This document shows, one piece after another, positions 10,651 through 20,060 of a stretch of DNA of 64,000 nt. A program made the position numbers and the translations under genes. Source of the DNA: Sphingopyxis sp. (GTDB lineage Bacteria > Pseudomonadota > Alphaproteobacteria > Sphingomonadales > Sphingomonadaceae). Below the pieces are notes generated by a model that was not told where the DNA came from, made no database searches, and saw only the letters and a list, made by a program, of their open reading frames with translations. The DNA lies in the NCBI GenBank assembly GCA_030148985.1, contig JASBSJ010000044.1, positions 19,007 to 83,006 of the forward strand, written 5' to 3'. Positions within the stretch are counted from its first letter, which is position 1, and each line of letters begins with the position of its first letter.

Positions 10651-11274
10651 ATGGCCGATTCCTGCTGTGCCGGCAAAAGCGGCGCGACGGCGCTGAACGA
10701 TCCGCGCTGGCGCCGCATCCTGTGGATCGCGCTGGTCATCAACGCCGCGATGTTCGGGGTCGAGATCGTCGCGGGCGTCGCCGCCGATTCGCGCGCGCTT
10801 CAGGCTGATGCGCTCGATTTCCTGGGCGACAGCGCCAATTATGCGATCAGCCTGGGCGTCGCGGGCATGGCGCTGGCGTGGCGCGCGCGCGCCGCCCTGT
10901 TCAAGGCGGTGACGATGCTGGCGTTCGGCCTGTGGGTGTTTGGCTCGGCGCTCTGGGGCTTCGTGGCGGGGACCGCGCCCCATGCCGAAACGATGGGGAT
11001 TATCGGCGCGCTGGCGCTGGTCGCCAATGTTGTAGTCGCGCTGATGCTCTATCGCTACCGCACGGGCGATGCGAACATGCGCTCGGTCTGGATCTGCTCG
11101 CGCAACGATGCGATCGGCAATCTGGCGGTGATGGGCGCGGCGCTGGGCGTGTTCGGCACCGGGCAGAGCTGGCCCGACCTGGCGGTGGCGGCGATCATGG
11201 CCGCGCTCGCGATCTGGGGCAGCATCGAAGTGTTCCGCCATGCGCGGGGCGAACTCACCACCTCCGCGACCTGA
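10651..11274 (+). CDS. cation diffusion facilitator-like cation transporter
   Basis: MADSCCAGKSGATALNDPRWRRILWIALVINAAMFGVEIVAGVAADSRALQADALDFLGDSANYAISL; multi-TM. Confidence 0.85.
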   Translation: MADSCCAGKSGATALNDPRWRRILWIALVINAAMFGVEIVAGVAADSRALQADALDFLGDSANYAISLGVAGMALAWRARAALFKAVTMLAFGLWVFGSALWGFVAGTAPHAETMGIIGALALVANVVVALMLYRYRTGDANMRSVWICSRNDAIGNLAVMGAALGVFGTGQSWPDLAVAAIMAALAIWGSIEVFRHARGELTTSAT

Positions 11275-11297
11275 CCTGACCTGACATGGCGCCCAAG

Positions 11298-11322
11298 CCA
11301 TAACCTGAACCTATGCCGCGCA
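11298..11322. promoter_or_regulatory. candidate LysR-type operator copy 1 upstream of ridA-like gene
   Basis: CCATAACCTGAACCTATGCCGCGCA; 21/25 identical to 12679-12703; CATA-N9-TATG dyad with T-N11-A. Confidence 0.5.
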
Positions 11323-11392
11323 CACCGATAGGGGGATAGGAGCGCGGGCCCGCGGCGGATAGCCGGAGGCGATCCGTTTCAGGGGAAGAGAC

Positions 11393-11737
11393 ATGGCAAA
11401 ACCACCCTTGTCGCCGGCACGGTCCGGGGGCAATTTCATCTTCACATCGGGGCAGCTCGCGCGCGGCGACGACGGCGCGATCGTTGCGGGCGGCATCGAG
11501 GCGCAGGCCGAACGCGCGCTCGCCAATCTGGTGGCGGTGCTCGCCGACGCCGGTTGCGCGCCCGCCGATGTCGTCAAGGTGACCGCCTGGCTGACCGATC
11601 CTGCCTATGGCGCCGCGTTCAACGCCGCCTATATCCGCGTTTTCGGCGAACCCTGGCCCGCGCGCTCGACCGTCGTGTCGGCGCTGCTGGCGCCGGGGGC
11701 GCTGATCGAGGTCGAGGCGATCGCGCTTCGCCCATGA
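11393..11737 (+). CDS. RidA/YjgF family protein
   Basis: FTSGQLARGDDGAIVAGGIEAQAERALANLVAVLADAGCAPADVVKVTAWL. Confidence 0.88.
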   Translation: MAKPPLSPARSGGNFIFTSGQLARGDDGAIVAGGIEAQAERALANLVAVLADAGCAPADVVKVTAWLTDPAYGAAFNAAYIRVFGEPWPARSTVVSALLAPGALIEVEAIALRP

Positions 11738-12684
11738 CGGCAAAGGCCATTGGCCCCCGGCTCCTGCGCGAGTACAGGGGTGGAATGCGGTTTCGCCAGA
11801 TTGAGGTCTTTCACGCCGTCTATACGCACGGGTCGATCAGCGCGGCGGCGCGCGCGCTGGGCGTGTCGCAGCCGTCGCTGTCGAAGACGCTGCATCATGC
11901 CGAGGACAGCCTGGGCTTTCCGCTCTTCCATCTCGTGCGCGGGCGGCTCGTCCCGACCGACGAAGCTCATGCGCTGATCCGCGAGGCAGGCGACATTTTC
12001 GAACGGCTGGCGTCGTTGCAACAGACCGCGCGCAACCTGTCGCAGGCGGGCGGCGGGCATATCCGGCTCGGCATCGTCCCCAGTCTCGCGCTCGACGTCG
12101 TGCCACAGGCGATGGCGCAATTTCGGCGCGAATGGCCGCGCGTGACCTTTGAAGTGCATACGCACCACCACGACGACCTCGTCCGCTCGCTGATCGAGCG
12201 CGAGACCGACATCGCCATCGCCTATACCCCGCCGCCGCACCCCCGGTTGACGCACACGCTGCTGACGCAGGGCGAACTTGTGGTCTTTTGTCCGCGCGGT
12301 GCGTTTGAGCCGATCGAGGGGCGGCTACCGCTCGACCGGCTGGCGGACCGCGACCTGATCGGCGTGGCGGCAACGGGGCCGATCGGGGACGTGCTTACCT
12401 GTGCGGTGCGCGAGCGCGGCATCGCCTATCGCGAGGCGGTGTCGGTGCAGACCTTTTTCATCGCCGCGCGGCTGGCGCAGCTCGAAAGCGGGATCACGGT
12501 GGTCGATGAATTCACCGCGCGCGCCTGGCAATCGCCCGACTTCGCTTGGCTACGTACCGACCCGCCGCTCGAGTTCACCATCTCGTGGGTGACGCTGGAG
12601 GATCGCCAGCCGTCGAAGGTCGCGCGGCAGTTCCTGCGCACATTGGGCGATGTACTCGAGGCAAGTCGGACCCCCAACCCATAA
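11734..12684 (+). CDS. LysR family transcriptional regulator (start possibly 11785)
   Basis: MRFRQIEVFHAVYTHGSISAAARALGVSQPSLSKTLHHAEDSLGFPLF; overlaps ridA stop. Confidence 0.93.
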   Translation: MTAKAIGPRLLREYRGGMRFRQIEVFHAVYTHGSISAAARALGVSQPSLSKTLHHAEDSLGFPLFHLVRGRLVPTDEAHALIREAGDIFERLASLQQTARNLSQAGGGHIRLGIVPSLALDVVPQAMAQFRREWPRVTFEVHTHHHDDLVRSLIERETDIAIAYTPPPHPRLTHTLLTQGELVVFCPRGAFEPIEGRLPLDRLADRDLIGVAATGPIGDVLTCAVRERGIAYREAVSVQTFFIAARLAQLESGITVVDEFTARAWQSPDFAWLRTDPPLEFTISWVTLEDRQPSKVARQFLRTLGDVLEASRTPNP

Positions 12685-12703
12685 CCCCAACCTATGGGGC
12701 GCA
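12679..12703. promoter_or_regulatory. candidate LysR-type operator copy 2 upstream of D-amino-acid dehydrogenase
   Basis: CCATAACCCCAACCTATGGGGCGCA; CCATA-N9-TATGG dyad with T-N11-A. Confidence 0.5.
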
Positions 12704-12800
12704 TAAATGTTACGGCTTTGCGTCAATCGGCCATGCGATAATCATGAACCGGGAAAGCGGGGCGTAACAATCGGCGTCGCGCGGGGGAACGGATCGGCAC

Positions 12801-14054
12801 ATGCGGGCAGAGTTTCGCCTTGGCGAAAATAGGTTGACGGCGCGGCCGCAGGACGTCGTCGTCATCGGCGCCGGCGTCGTCGGCATGGCCACCGCGCTGA
12901 CGCTGGCCGACCGCGGACACCGCGTCACCGTGATCGACGGCGCCGCCGAGGCCGGCCGCGGCACCTCCTTCGCCAATGGCGCGCAGCTCAGCTATGCCTA
13001 TACCGACGCGCTCGCCAGCCCCACGACGCTCGCGCAGATGCCGCGGCTGCTGCTCGCGCGCGACCCTGCGCTGCGCCTCCATCCCAGCCTCGATCCCGAT
13101 TTTCTGCGTTGGGGGCTGGCCTTTCTGAAGAACGGCTCGGCCGCGCATTTCCGCCGCAACACGCTTGAGGGGCTGGCGCTCGCGATCCAGTCGCGCCGTG
13201 CGCTGCACGCGCTTGCGCGCCGCCACGGCCTCGATTTCGCGCACGGCACGCCGGGCAAGATCATCCTTTATCGTTCGGCGCGCAGCTTTGCCGCGGCACG
13301 CGCCATCTCGGCCGACAAGATCGCGGGCGGCGCCGAGCAGGCGTTTCTCGACGCCGACGGCGCGGTGGCGGTCGAGCCGATGCTGGCGGCGATCCGTCCG
13401 CAGATCGCCGGCGCGATCCACACCGCGAACGAAGAAGTGGGCGACCCCTATCGGTTCTGCACGGCCGTGCAGGCGGCGCTGGCGGCGGGCGGCAGCACCA
13501 GCCATTATGCCACGCAGGTTGCGCACATCGACGTCGATGGACCGCTTCCCGCCGCGGTCACGGCGGCGGGCACGCGGATTGCCGCCGACCGGATCATCCT
13601 CTGCACCGGCGCCGACACCGTGACGCTGGCGCGGCGACTTGGCGTGCGCTTGCCGATTCAGCCGATGAAGGGCTATTCGATCACCGCGCCGCCGGGCGCC
13701 GCCGCGCCGCGCGTCAGCATCACCGACGCCGCCAACCGCGTCGTATTCGCGCGGCTCGGCGACCGGATGCGGATCGCGGGGCTGGCCGACCTTGGTCGCC
13801 GCGACACCAATGTCGAGCCCGCCCGCCTTGCCGCGCTGATCGCCAGCGCGCGTGCCGCGCTGCCGGGTGCGGCCGATTATGACGCGATCGAATCGAGCTG
13901 GGCGGGGCTGCGGCCGATGACCCCCGATTCGCTGCCGATCATCCGGACGATTGCGCCCGGCGTGATCGCCAACACCGGACATGGCGCGCTCGGCTGGACC
14001 TATGCGGCGGGATCGGCCGAGCGCGTCGCCGCCATCGTGGAGGGAGAGGGCTGA
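12801..14054 (+). CDS. D-amino-acid dehydrogenase-like FAD-dependent oxidoreductase
   Basis: VVVIGAGVVGMATALTLADRGHRVTVIDGAAEAGRGTSFANGAQLSYAY and C-terminal GLRPMTPDSLPIIRTIAPGVIANTGHGALGWTYAAGSAE, DadA-like. Confidence 0.9.
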   Translation: MRAEFRLGENRLTARPQDVVVIGAGVVGMATALTLADRGHRVTVIDGAAEAGRGTSFANGAQLSYAYTDALASPTTLAQMPRLLLARDPALRLHPSLDPDFLRWGLAFLKNGSAAHFRRNTLEGLALAIQSRRALHALARRHGLDFAHGTPGKIILYRSARSFAAARAISADKIAGGAEQAFLDADGAVAVEPMLAAIRPQIAGAIHTANEEVGDPYRFCTAVQAALAAGGSTSHYATQVAHIDVDGPLPAAVTAAGTRIAADRIILCTGADTVTLARRLGVRLPIQPMKGYSITAPPGAAAPRVSITDAANRVVFARLGDRMRIAGLADLGRRDTNVEPARLAALIASARAALPGAADYDAIESSWAGLRPMTPDSLPIIRTIAPGVIANTGHGALGWTYAAGSAERVAAIVEGEG

Positions 14055-14103
14055 AGGGCTAGCCAATGGACAATCGGATTTCAACCCAGGGAAGGGCAAA
14101 GTG

Positions 14104-17100
14104 ATGAAAAGGGGTCTTCGCATTTTCAGCCTGATGAGCGGCATGTCGCTCATCGCCAGCGCAACCGCCGCCATGGCGCAAGACAGCGCGGCGCAGACGG
14201 CGCAGGATGTCGCCGATGCCGACGAGGAAATCGTCGTCATCGGATCGCAGATCAAGGGCGCCGACGTCGCGGGGTCGCTTCCCGTGACCTTGCTCACCGA
14301 CCAGGACATCGACGCGATCGCTGCGACGAGCGGCGACGAGCTGTTCCGGGCGATCCCGCAGGCAGGCGACGTGGCGTTCAACGAAAGCCGCGACGCGGGC
14401 GGGATCAACGATGCGCGCGGCGACGTCGCGTCGATCAACCTGCGCGCGCTGGGCACCGGCAACACGCTGGTGCTGCTGAACGGCCGCCGCATGGTCCTGC
14501 ATCCCGGCACCCAGTCCGAAAATCTGGTGCCGGTGCAGAGCGTCAACACCAACGCCATCCCGGTGCTGGGCATCCGGCGCGTCGAGGTGTTGCTCGACGG
14601 TGCCGCCGCCGTTTATGGCTCGGATGCGGTGGCTGGTGTCATCAACACCGTGCTCAAAGATAATTTCGACGGGTTCCGCGTGACCGGCGAATACAGCCTG
14701 ACCGACGATTCGGATCAGCAGGAATATGAGCTGGCGTTCGAGGCGGGGCACACCTTTAACGACGGCCGCACCAACGTCTCGCTGTTCGGTTCGTTCAGCC
14801 ACCGCGATCCGCTGTTCGCCCGCGAACGGCGCAATTCGCGCTCGTCGGACCTGCGGTCGCTCGTCGTCGGCACGCCGTTCGAAGGCGATACCGACTTCCG
14901 CAACACGTCGATCGACACGCCCTGGGGCGAGTTCCAGCGGCTGACCAACAGCTTCGCGCCGTCGACGACCACTGCGCGGATCAACGGCACGGCCTTGACG
15001 ACCAGCGGCATCTTCCACGTCCAACCCGACACGAACGATGGCTGCATCGCGCCGACGCAATATGCGGGCACCTGCTGGGACAACAGCTCGCTGTCGACCG
15101 TATCGACCGACGAGAATCTGCGGTACGACACCAATTTCGAGCGTACCGTGCTCGGCCGCAACAACCGCCTCAACCTGTTCGGATTCCTGAACCATGAATT
15201 TGATTCGGGGCTGGAGCTTTATGCCGAGGCGGGCTGGTATCATGCCGAATTCCGCTCGATCCGCGAACAGGAAACGGCGCTCGCGAACCAGCGCCTCATC
15301 ATTCCCGCCGACGCCTATTGGAACCCCTTCGGCCCGGTCGGCAGCCCCAATCGCATTCCCGGCCTGACGGGTGTATCGGACGATGGCGTACCGATCGAAC
15401 TGCTCGATTACCGCCCGATCGACGCCGGTCCGCTGATCGTCAAGGTCAAGAATGACACGACGCGCTTCCTCACCGGCCTGCGCGGCGAACTGCTCGGCTT
15501 CGATTTCGATACCGCCGCGCTTTATTCGAAGGCACGGACCGCGGACAAGATGCGGACGATTTCGATGACCTTGTTCCAGGAGGCGCTGTCGCGCACCGAC
15601 GCGACCGGATATAATCCGTTCAACGGCGGCGATCCGCTCAACCCTGGCACGCTCGATTCCTCGCCCAACCCGCAGGAAGTGATCGACAGCTTCATGGTCG
15701 ACATCGGCCGGGTGAGCACGACCGAGCTGTATCTGGCCGATTTCAAGATCAGCAAGAACGATCTTTTCACGCTGCCCGGCGGCCGCGTCGGCATCGCGGC
15801 GGGGGTCGAGTTCCGCCACGAAACCTTTAGCGACGACCGCGACGACCGGCTTGACGGGACGATCGCCTTCACCGCGCTCGACGGCTCGTCGAACGGCAGC
15901 GACACGATGGGCGCCAGCCCGACGCCCGACAGCAGCGGGTCGCGCGACGTTCTGTCGGCTTTCCTTGAATTTGCGGTGCCGATCGTCTCGCCCGAGATGG
16001 ACGTGCCACTCATTCACTCGCTCGACCTGCAGCTCGCGGGCCGCGCCGAATCCTATCAGGGTTTCGGCTCGGTGGCGAAGCCGAAGGTTGCGCTGTCCTG
16101 GTATCCGGCGCCCAATTTCCAGCTGCGCGGCAGCTGGTCGCAGAGCTTCCGTGCACCGAACCTGCCGCAATTGTTCGAAAACGGCATCCAGCGGTCGAAC
16201 ACGCGCACCGACTGGATCCGCTGCGAGGCGGACCTTCGCACCGGAGAGATTACCAATTTCGACGATTGCGGCCGCACGCAGGGAATCGTCAGCAACCGGT
16301 CGGGCAGCAAGGAGCTTGAACCCGAAACCGCCGAGAACCTGTCGTTCGGCGGCACCTTTCAGCTCGATCTGGGCGGCGCCGGGCGGCTGACCTTCACCAC
16401 CGACTATTGGGAAATCCGCCAGAAAAACGTGATCGGCCTGTTCGGCGATTCGAACGCGCTGATCCTCGATTATCTGCTGCGACTCCAGGGATCGTCGAAC
16501 CCCAATGTCCAGCGCGCCGCGCCGACGCAGGACGACATCGACGATTTCGCCGGCACCGGGATCGATCCGGTGGGCGAGGTCATCCAGGTGATCGACAATT
16601 ACACCAACCTGACCCCGCGCAAGGTCCGCGGCCTCGACTTCGGCCTTTATTATCAGGTCCGCGATACGGGGATCGGCAGTTTCAACCTGCGCGTCAACGC
16701 TGCACGTCTGCTCGAATTCTACCAGACGCCCGGCACGCTCCAGCAATCGCTGCTCGATGCACAGGCGAATGGTGATATTGATCCGACGATCAACGTCGTC
16801 GGCGCCGAGGATCTGGTCGAGGAAAATGGGCGGCCCAAATGGCGCGGCTCGGCGAGCCTCAGCTGGCGTTACAAGGGCTGGGGTGCGGGCTGGTACGCCA
16901 GCTATGTCGGCCCCGTCACCGACACCTCGGCGTCGCTGGCCGACGGCACGCGCTTCCGCGTCAAGGATCATATGACACACAGCCTCTATGTGCAGTATGA
17001 GCCGGAAGAGGGCTTCCTGAAGGACACCCGCTTCCGCATCGGTGCGCGCAACATCTTCAACAAGCTCGCGCCGTTTGCCGATCAGACCTATGGCTATATC

Positions 17101-17160
17101 GGCGACCTTTACAGCAATCGCGGTCGCCAGGTTTACGCATCGATCAGCAAGCGCTTCTGA
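14104..17160 (+). CDS. TonB-dependent receptor
   Basis: Signal peptide, EEIVVIGSQIKGAD TonB-box/plug start, GTGNTLVLLNGRRM, YASISKRF C-terminus. Confidence 0.95.
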   Translation: MKRGLRIFSLMSGMSLIASATAAMAQDSAAQTAQDVADADEEIVVIGSQIKGADVAGSLPVTLLTDQDIDAIAATSGDELFRAIPQAGDVAFNESRDAGGINDARGDVASINLRALGTGNTLVLLNGRRMVLHPGTQSENLVPVQSVNTNAIPVLGIRRVEVLLDGAAAVYGSDAVAGVINTVLKDNFDGFRVTGEYSLTDDSDQQEYELAFEAGHTFNDGRTNVSLFGSFSHRDPLFARERRNSRSSDLRSLVVGTPFEGDTDFRNTSIDTPWGEFQRLTNSFAPSTTTARINGTALTTSGIFHVQPDTNDGCIAPTQYAGTCWDNSSLSTVSTDENLRYDTNFERTVLGRNNRLNLFGFLNHEFDSGLELYAEAGWYHAEFRSIREQETALANQRLIIPADAYWNPFGPVGSPNRIPGLTGVSDDGVPIELLDYRPIDAGPLIVKVKNDTTRFLTGLRGELLGFDFDTAALYSKARTADKMRTISMTLFQEALSRTDATGYNPFNGGDPLNPGTLDSSPNPQEVIDSFMVDIGRVSTTELYLADFKISKNDLFTLPGGRVGIAAGVEFRHETFSDDRDDRLDGTIAFTALDGSSNGSDTMGASPTPDSSGSRDVLSAFLEFAVPIVSPEMDVPLIHSLDLQLAGRAESYQGFGSVAKPKVALSWYPAPNFQLRGSWSQSFRAPNLPQLFENGIQRSNTRTDWIRCEADLRTGEITNFDDCGRTQGIVSNRSGSKELEPETAENLSFGGTFQLDLGGAGRLTFTTDYWEIRQKNVIGLFGDSNALILDYLLRLQGSSNPNVQRAAPTQDDIDDFAGTGIDPVGEVIQVIDNYTNLTPRKVRGLDFGLYYQVRDTGIGSFNLRVNAARLLEFYQTPGTLQQSLLDAQANGDIDPTINVVGAEDLVEENGRPKWRGSASLSWRYKGWGAGWYASYVGPVTDTSASLADGTRFRVKDHMTHSLYVQYEPEEGFLKDTRFRIGARNIFNKLAPFADQTYGYIGDLYSNRGRQVYASISKRF

Positions 17161-18746
17161 TGCCACGCCCGCGGGCCAGACTGCTGGCCGCCGCGCTCGC
17201 GCTGCTCCTGACCGGGGCAGCGCGGGAGGCGGCGGACCCGGCGACGATCGACCTGATCATTGCGGGCGGCCGCGTGATCGACGGCACGGGCGCCCCGGCG
17301 CGCACCGCCGAGGTCGGCGTCGATGGCGACCGGGTCGTCTTCGTCGGCGCCCGGCCCGCGGGATTGACCGCCGAACGGACGATCGACGCGGCGGGGCTGA
17401 TCGTCGCGCCGGGCTTCATCGACCCCCACACCCATTCGGGGGCCGCGGCGCTGTCGGCCGATGCCGCCGACCGGATGCTCGCCAACCATCTGCTTCAAGG
17501 TGTTACCAGCATCGTCATCGGCAATGATGGCGGCGGCGGCCCCGATGTCGGGGAAGACTTCGCGCGGCTCGCTGAACAGCCCGCGGGGGTCAATGTCGCC
17601 AGCTTCGTCGGGTTCGGCGCGATCCGCCGCGTCGCGGCCGGTGATGCCGATCGCGCACCGACCGCCGCTGAGCTTGAGCAGATGCAATCTCTCACCGCGC
17701 GCGCGATGTGCGATGGTGCGCTCGGCCTGTCGGCGGGCCTTTATTATGCCCCGCAAAGCTTCGCCAGGACGGACGAAGTGGTAGCGCTGGCGCGCGAGGC
17801 GGCCGTGCGCGGCGGGATATATGAAACCCATTTACGCGACGAGGGCAGCGCCTCGATCGGCCTGCTGCCCGCGATCGACGAAGCGATCGGCATCGCGCGC
17901 GCGGCGGGGCTACCGCTGCATATTGCGCATATCAAAGCGCTCGGCGTCGATGCGCGGGGCATGGCGCCGCAGGTGATCGCGCGCATCGCCGCGGCGCGCG
18001 CCGGGGGCACGGCGATCACCGCCGACCAATATGCGTGGGAGGCATCAAGCACCGGCCTGTCGTCGGCGCTCGTTCCGCGCCGCGCGATGGATGGCGGCCG
18101 CGACGCAATGGTTGCGCGGCTCAAAGCCGCCGACGCGCCGCTCCGCCGCGACATCGTCGAACTGCTGCGCATCCGCGGCGGCGCCGGCGCCGTGCTGATC
18201 GTCAGCGGCGCGCATCGCGGCCAGCGGCTGGACGCGATCGCCGCGGGCTGGGGGATCGATCCGGTCGATGCCGCGGTCCGCGTCCTGATCGCCGAACCGG
18301 GCGCGCGCATCGCCTCGTTCAACATGGCAAAGGACGACATTGCCGCCTTTGCGCGCCAGCCCTGGGTTGTCGCCAGCTCCGATGCAACCGATGGCCATCC
18401 GCGTCGCTGGGGCAGTTTTGCGCGGCGCTGGCGGCTGTTCGTTCATGATGAGGCGTTGATGACCGAGGCCGAGTTCATACATCGCAGCGCGGGCCTGACC
18501 GCCGAAATCCTGGGGCTTTCACATCGCGGCACGTTGACTCCGGGGGCCTTTGCCGACATCGCGGTCTTTGATCCCGCAAGCTACGCCGAACAGGCGACCT
18601 ATGACGCGCCCGACCGGCCTGCGCGCGGCGTTCACTATGTGCTGGTCAACGGGCGCCTTGCTGTTGAAAAGGGCGCGCTGACCGGCGTTCTGGCGGGACA
18701 GCCGCTGCGCAAGCCGCGTCAACCGAACTGGAGTTGTCCCGAATGA
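17160..18746 (+). CDS. exported amidohydrolase, N-acyl-D-amino-acid deacylase family
   Basis: IDLIIAGGRVIDGTGAPARTAEVGVDGDRV, GFIDPHTHSG, ETHLRDEG, HIAHIKALG, SSDATDGHPRRWGSFARRWR motifs; signal peptide; TGATG overlap with TonB receptor. Confidence 0.85.
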   Translation: MPRPRARLLAAALALLLTGAAREAADPATIDLIIAGGRVIDGTGAPARTAEVGVDGDRVVFVGARPAGLTAERTIDAAGLIVAPGFIDPHTHSGAAALSADAADRMLANHLLQGVTSIVIGNDGGGGPDVGEDFARLAEQPAGVNVASFVGFGAIRRVAAGDADRAPTAAELEQMQSLTARAMCDGALGLSAGLYYAPQSFARTDEVVALAREAAVRGGIYETHLRDEGSASIGLLPAIDEAIGIARAAGLPLHIAHIKALGVDARGMAPQVIARIAAARAGGTAITADQYAWEASSTGLSSALVPRRAMDGGRDAMVARLKAADAPLRRDIVELLRIRGGAGAVLIVSGAHRGQRLDAIAAGWGIDPVDAAVRVLIAEPGARIASFNMAKDDIAAFARQPWVVASSDATDGHPRRWGSFARRWRLFVHDEALMTEAEFIHRSAGLTAEILGLSHRGTLTPGAFADIAVFDPASYAEQATYDAPDRPARGVHYVLVNGRLAVEKGALTGVLAGQPLRKPRQPNWSCPE

Positions 18747-20050
18747 CCGACACGATCCTGCCGGCCGCCACCCCCGAACCGCGTCCCGGCCCGCTGCGCC
18801 GCGCGTTCGGCCTCTGGTTCGGCATTGCCCTGTGGAAACGCATTCTCGGAGCGCTCGTCGTCGGGGCCGTCGTCGGCATGGCGTGGGGCGAGGGCGCAAC
18901 CGCGATCGGCTGGATCGGCGAGCTGTTCGTGCGCCTTATCCGAATGCTCGTCATCCCGCTCGTATTCCTGACCATTGCCTCGGGCGTCGCGGCGCTCGCC
19001 GATCCGAAGCGGCTCGGCAGCATCGGGGTCAAGACGCTCGGCATGTATGTCTTTACCACCGCGCTCGCAGTGACCACCGGCCTGATCGTCGCGACGCTGA
19101 TTGCGCCGGGCGAAGGCGCGAGCTTTGCCGGCGCGGTGCCCAAGGCGGTCGCGCAGCCGCAAGATCCCGCGCGCATGTTTATCGAAATCATCCCCGACAA
19201 TCCGATCGGCGCGATGGCGAACGGGGCGACGCTCTCGGTCATCTTTTTCGCTATCCTCGTCGGCGCGGGCGTTATCGCGGCGGGCAAGGGCGGCGAACCC
19301 GTCCAGCGCCTGCTCGCCAGCGGGGCCGAAGTGATGCTGCGCATCGTCGGTTTCGTCATGGAAACCGCGCCGCTCGGCGTCTTTGCACTCATCGCCGTGG
19401 TGATGGGAACCAGCGGCCCGTCGAGCTTCCTCGCGGTGCTCAAGCTCGCGCTCTGCGTGCTCACCGGATCGCTCATCGTCACGCTTGTCATCCATGGCGG
19501 CATCGTCGTGCGCCTGCTCGCCTGGTTGCCGCCCATGCCCTTTTTCCGCGGCATCGCCGATGCGATCATGGTCGGTTTCTCGACCTCCTCGTCGAGCGCG
19601 ACCTTGCCCGTCGCGATCCGCGTTGCCGAGCGCAACCTCGGCGTCTCGCCGCCCGTCGCCTCGACCGTGCTGCCGCTGGGCGCGACGATCGGCATGGACG
19701 GCGCCGCCATGTATGTCGCAATGTTGACCCTGTTCGCGGCGCAGGCGTTCGGGGTGCAGCTGACGTTCGCCGACTATCTGGTGATCGCCGGGACGACGAC
19801 GATCGTCGCGATGGGGGTCGCGCCGGTGCCGTCGGGGTCGCTCTTCGTGCTCGCCGCGGTGCTCCATGCGATCGGCATCACCCCCGAACAAACCGCGATC
19901 GTGGTCGGCTTCATCCTGCCGTTCGATCGCATTCTCGACATGATCCGCACCGTTCCCAACGTCACCTCCGACCTGTCGATCGCCACCGCGGTGGCGCGGT
20001 GGGAGGGGGAGATGGATGTCGATGTCTATCGCGCACCCAACGACGAATGA
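18743..20050 (+). CDS. dicarboxylate/amino acid:cation symporter (DAACS/GltP family)
   Basis: STSSSSATLPVAIRVAERNLGVSPPVASTVLPLGATIGMDGAAMY signature; ATGA overlap with the deacylase. Confidence 0.95.
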   Translation: MTDTILPAATPEPRPGPLRRAFGLWFGIALWKRILGALVVGAVVGMAWGEGATAIGWIGELFVRLIRMLVIPLVFLTIASGVAALADPKRLGSIGVKTLGMYVFTTALAVTTGLIVATLIAPGEGASFAGAVPKAVAQPQDPARMFIEIIPDNPIGAMANGATLSVIFFAILVGAGVIAAGKGGEPVQRLLASGAEVMLRIVGFVMETAPLGVFALIAVVMGTSGPSSFLAVLKLALCVLTGSLIVTLVIHGGIVVRLLAWLPPMPFFRGIADAIMVGFSTSSSSATLPVAIRVAERNLGVSPPVASTVLPLGATIGMDGAAMYVAMLTLFAAQAFGVQLTFADYLVIAGTTTIVAMGVAPVPSGSLFVLAAVLHAIGITPEQTAIVVGFILPFDRILDMIRTVPNVTSDLSIATAVARWEGEMDVDVYRAPNDE

Positions 20051-20060
20051 GGTTTTATCG

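Noticed and set aside
14059-17166. 1035-aa minus-strand ORF opposite the TonB receptor
   Set aside because: Antisense reading of a clear TonB receptor gene; high third-position GC makes stop codons rare on the opposite strand. Composition (Arg/Ala/Asp-rich, no domain) is artefactual.
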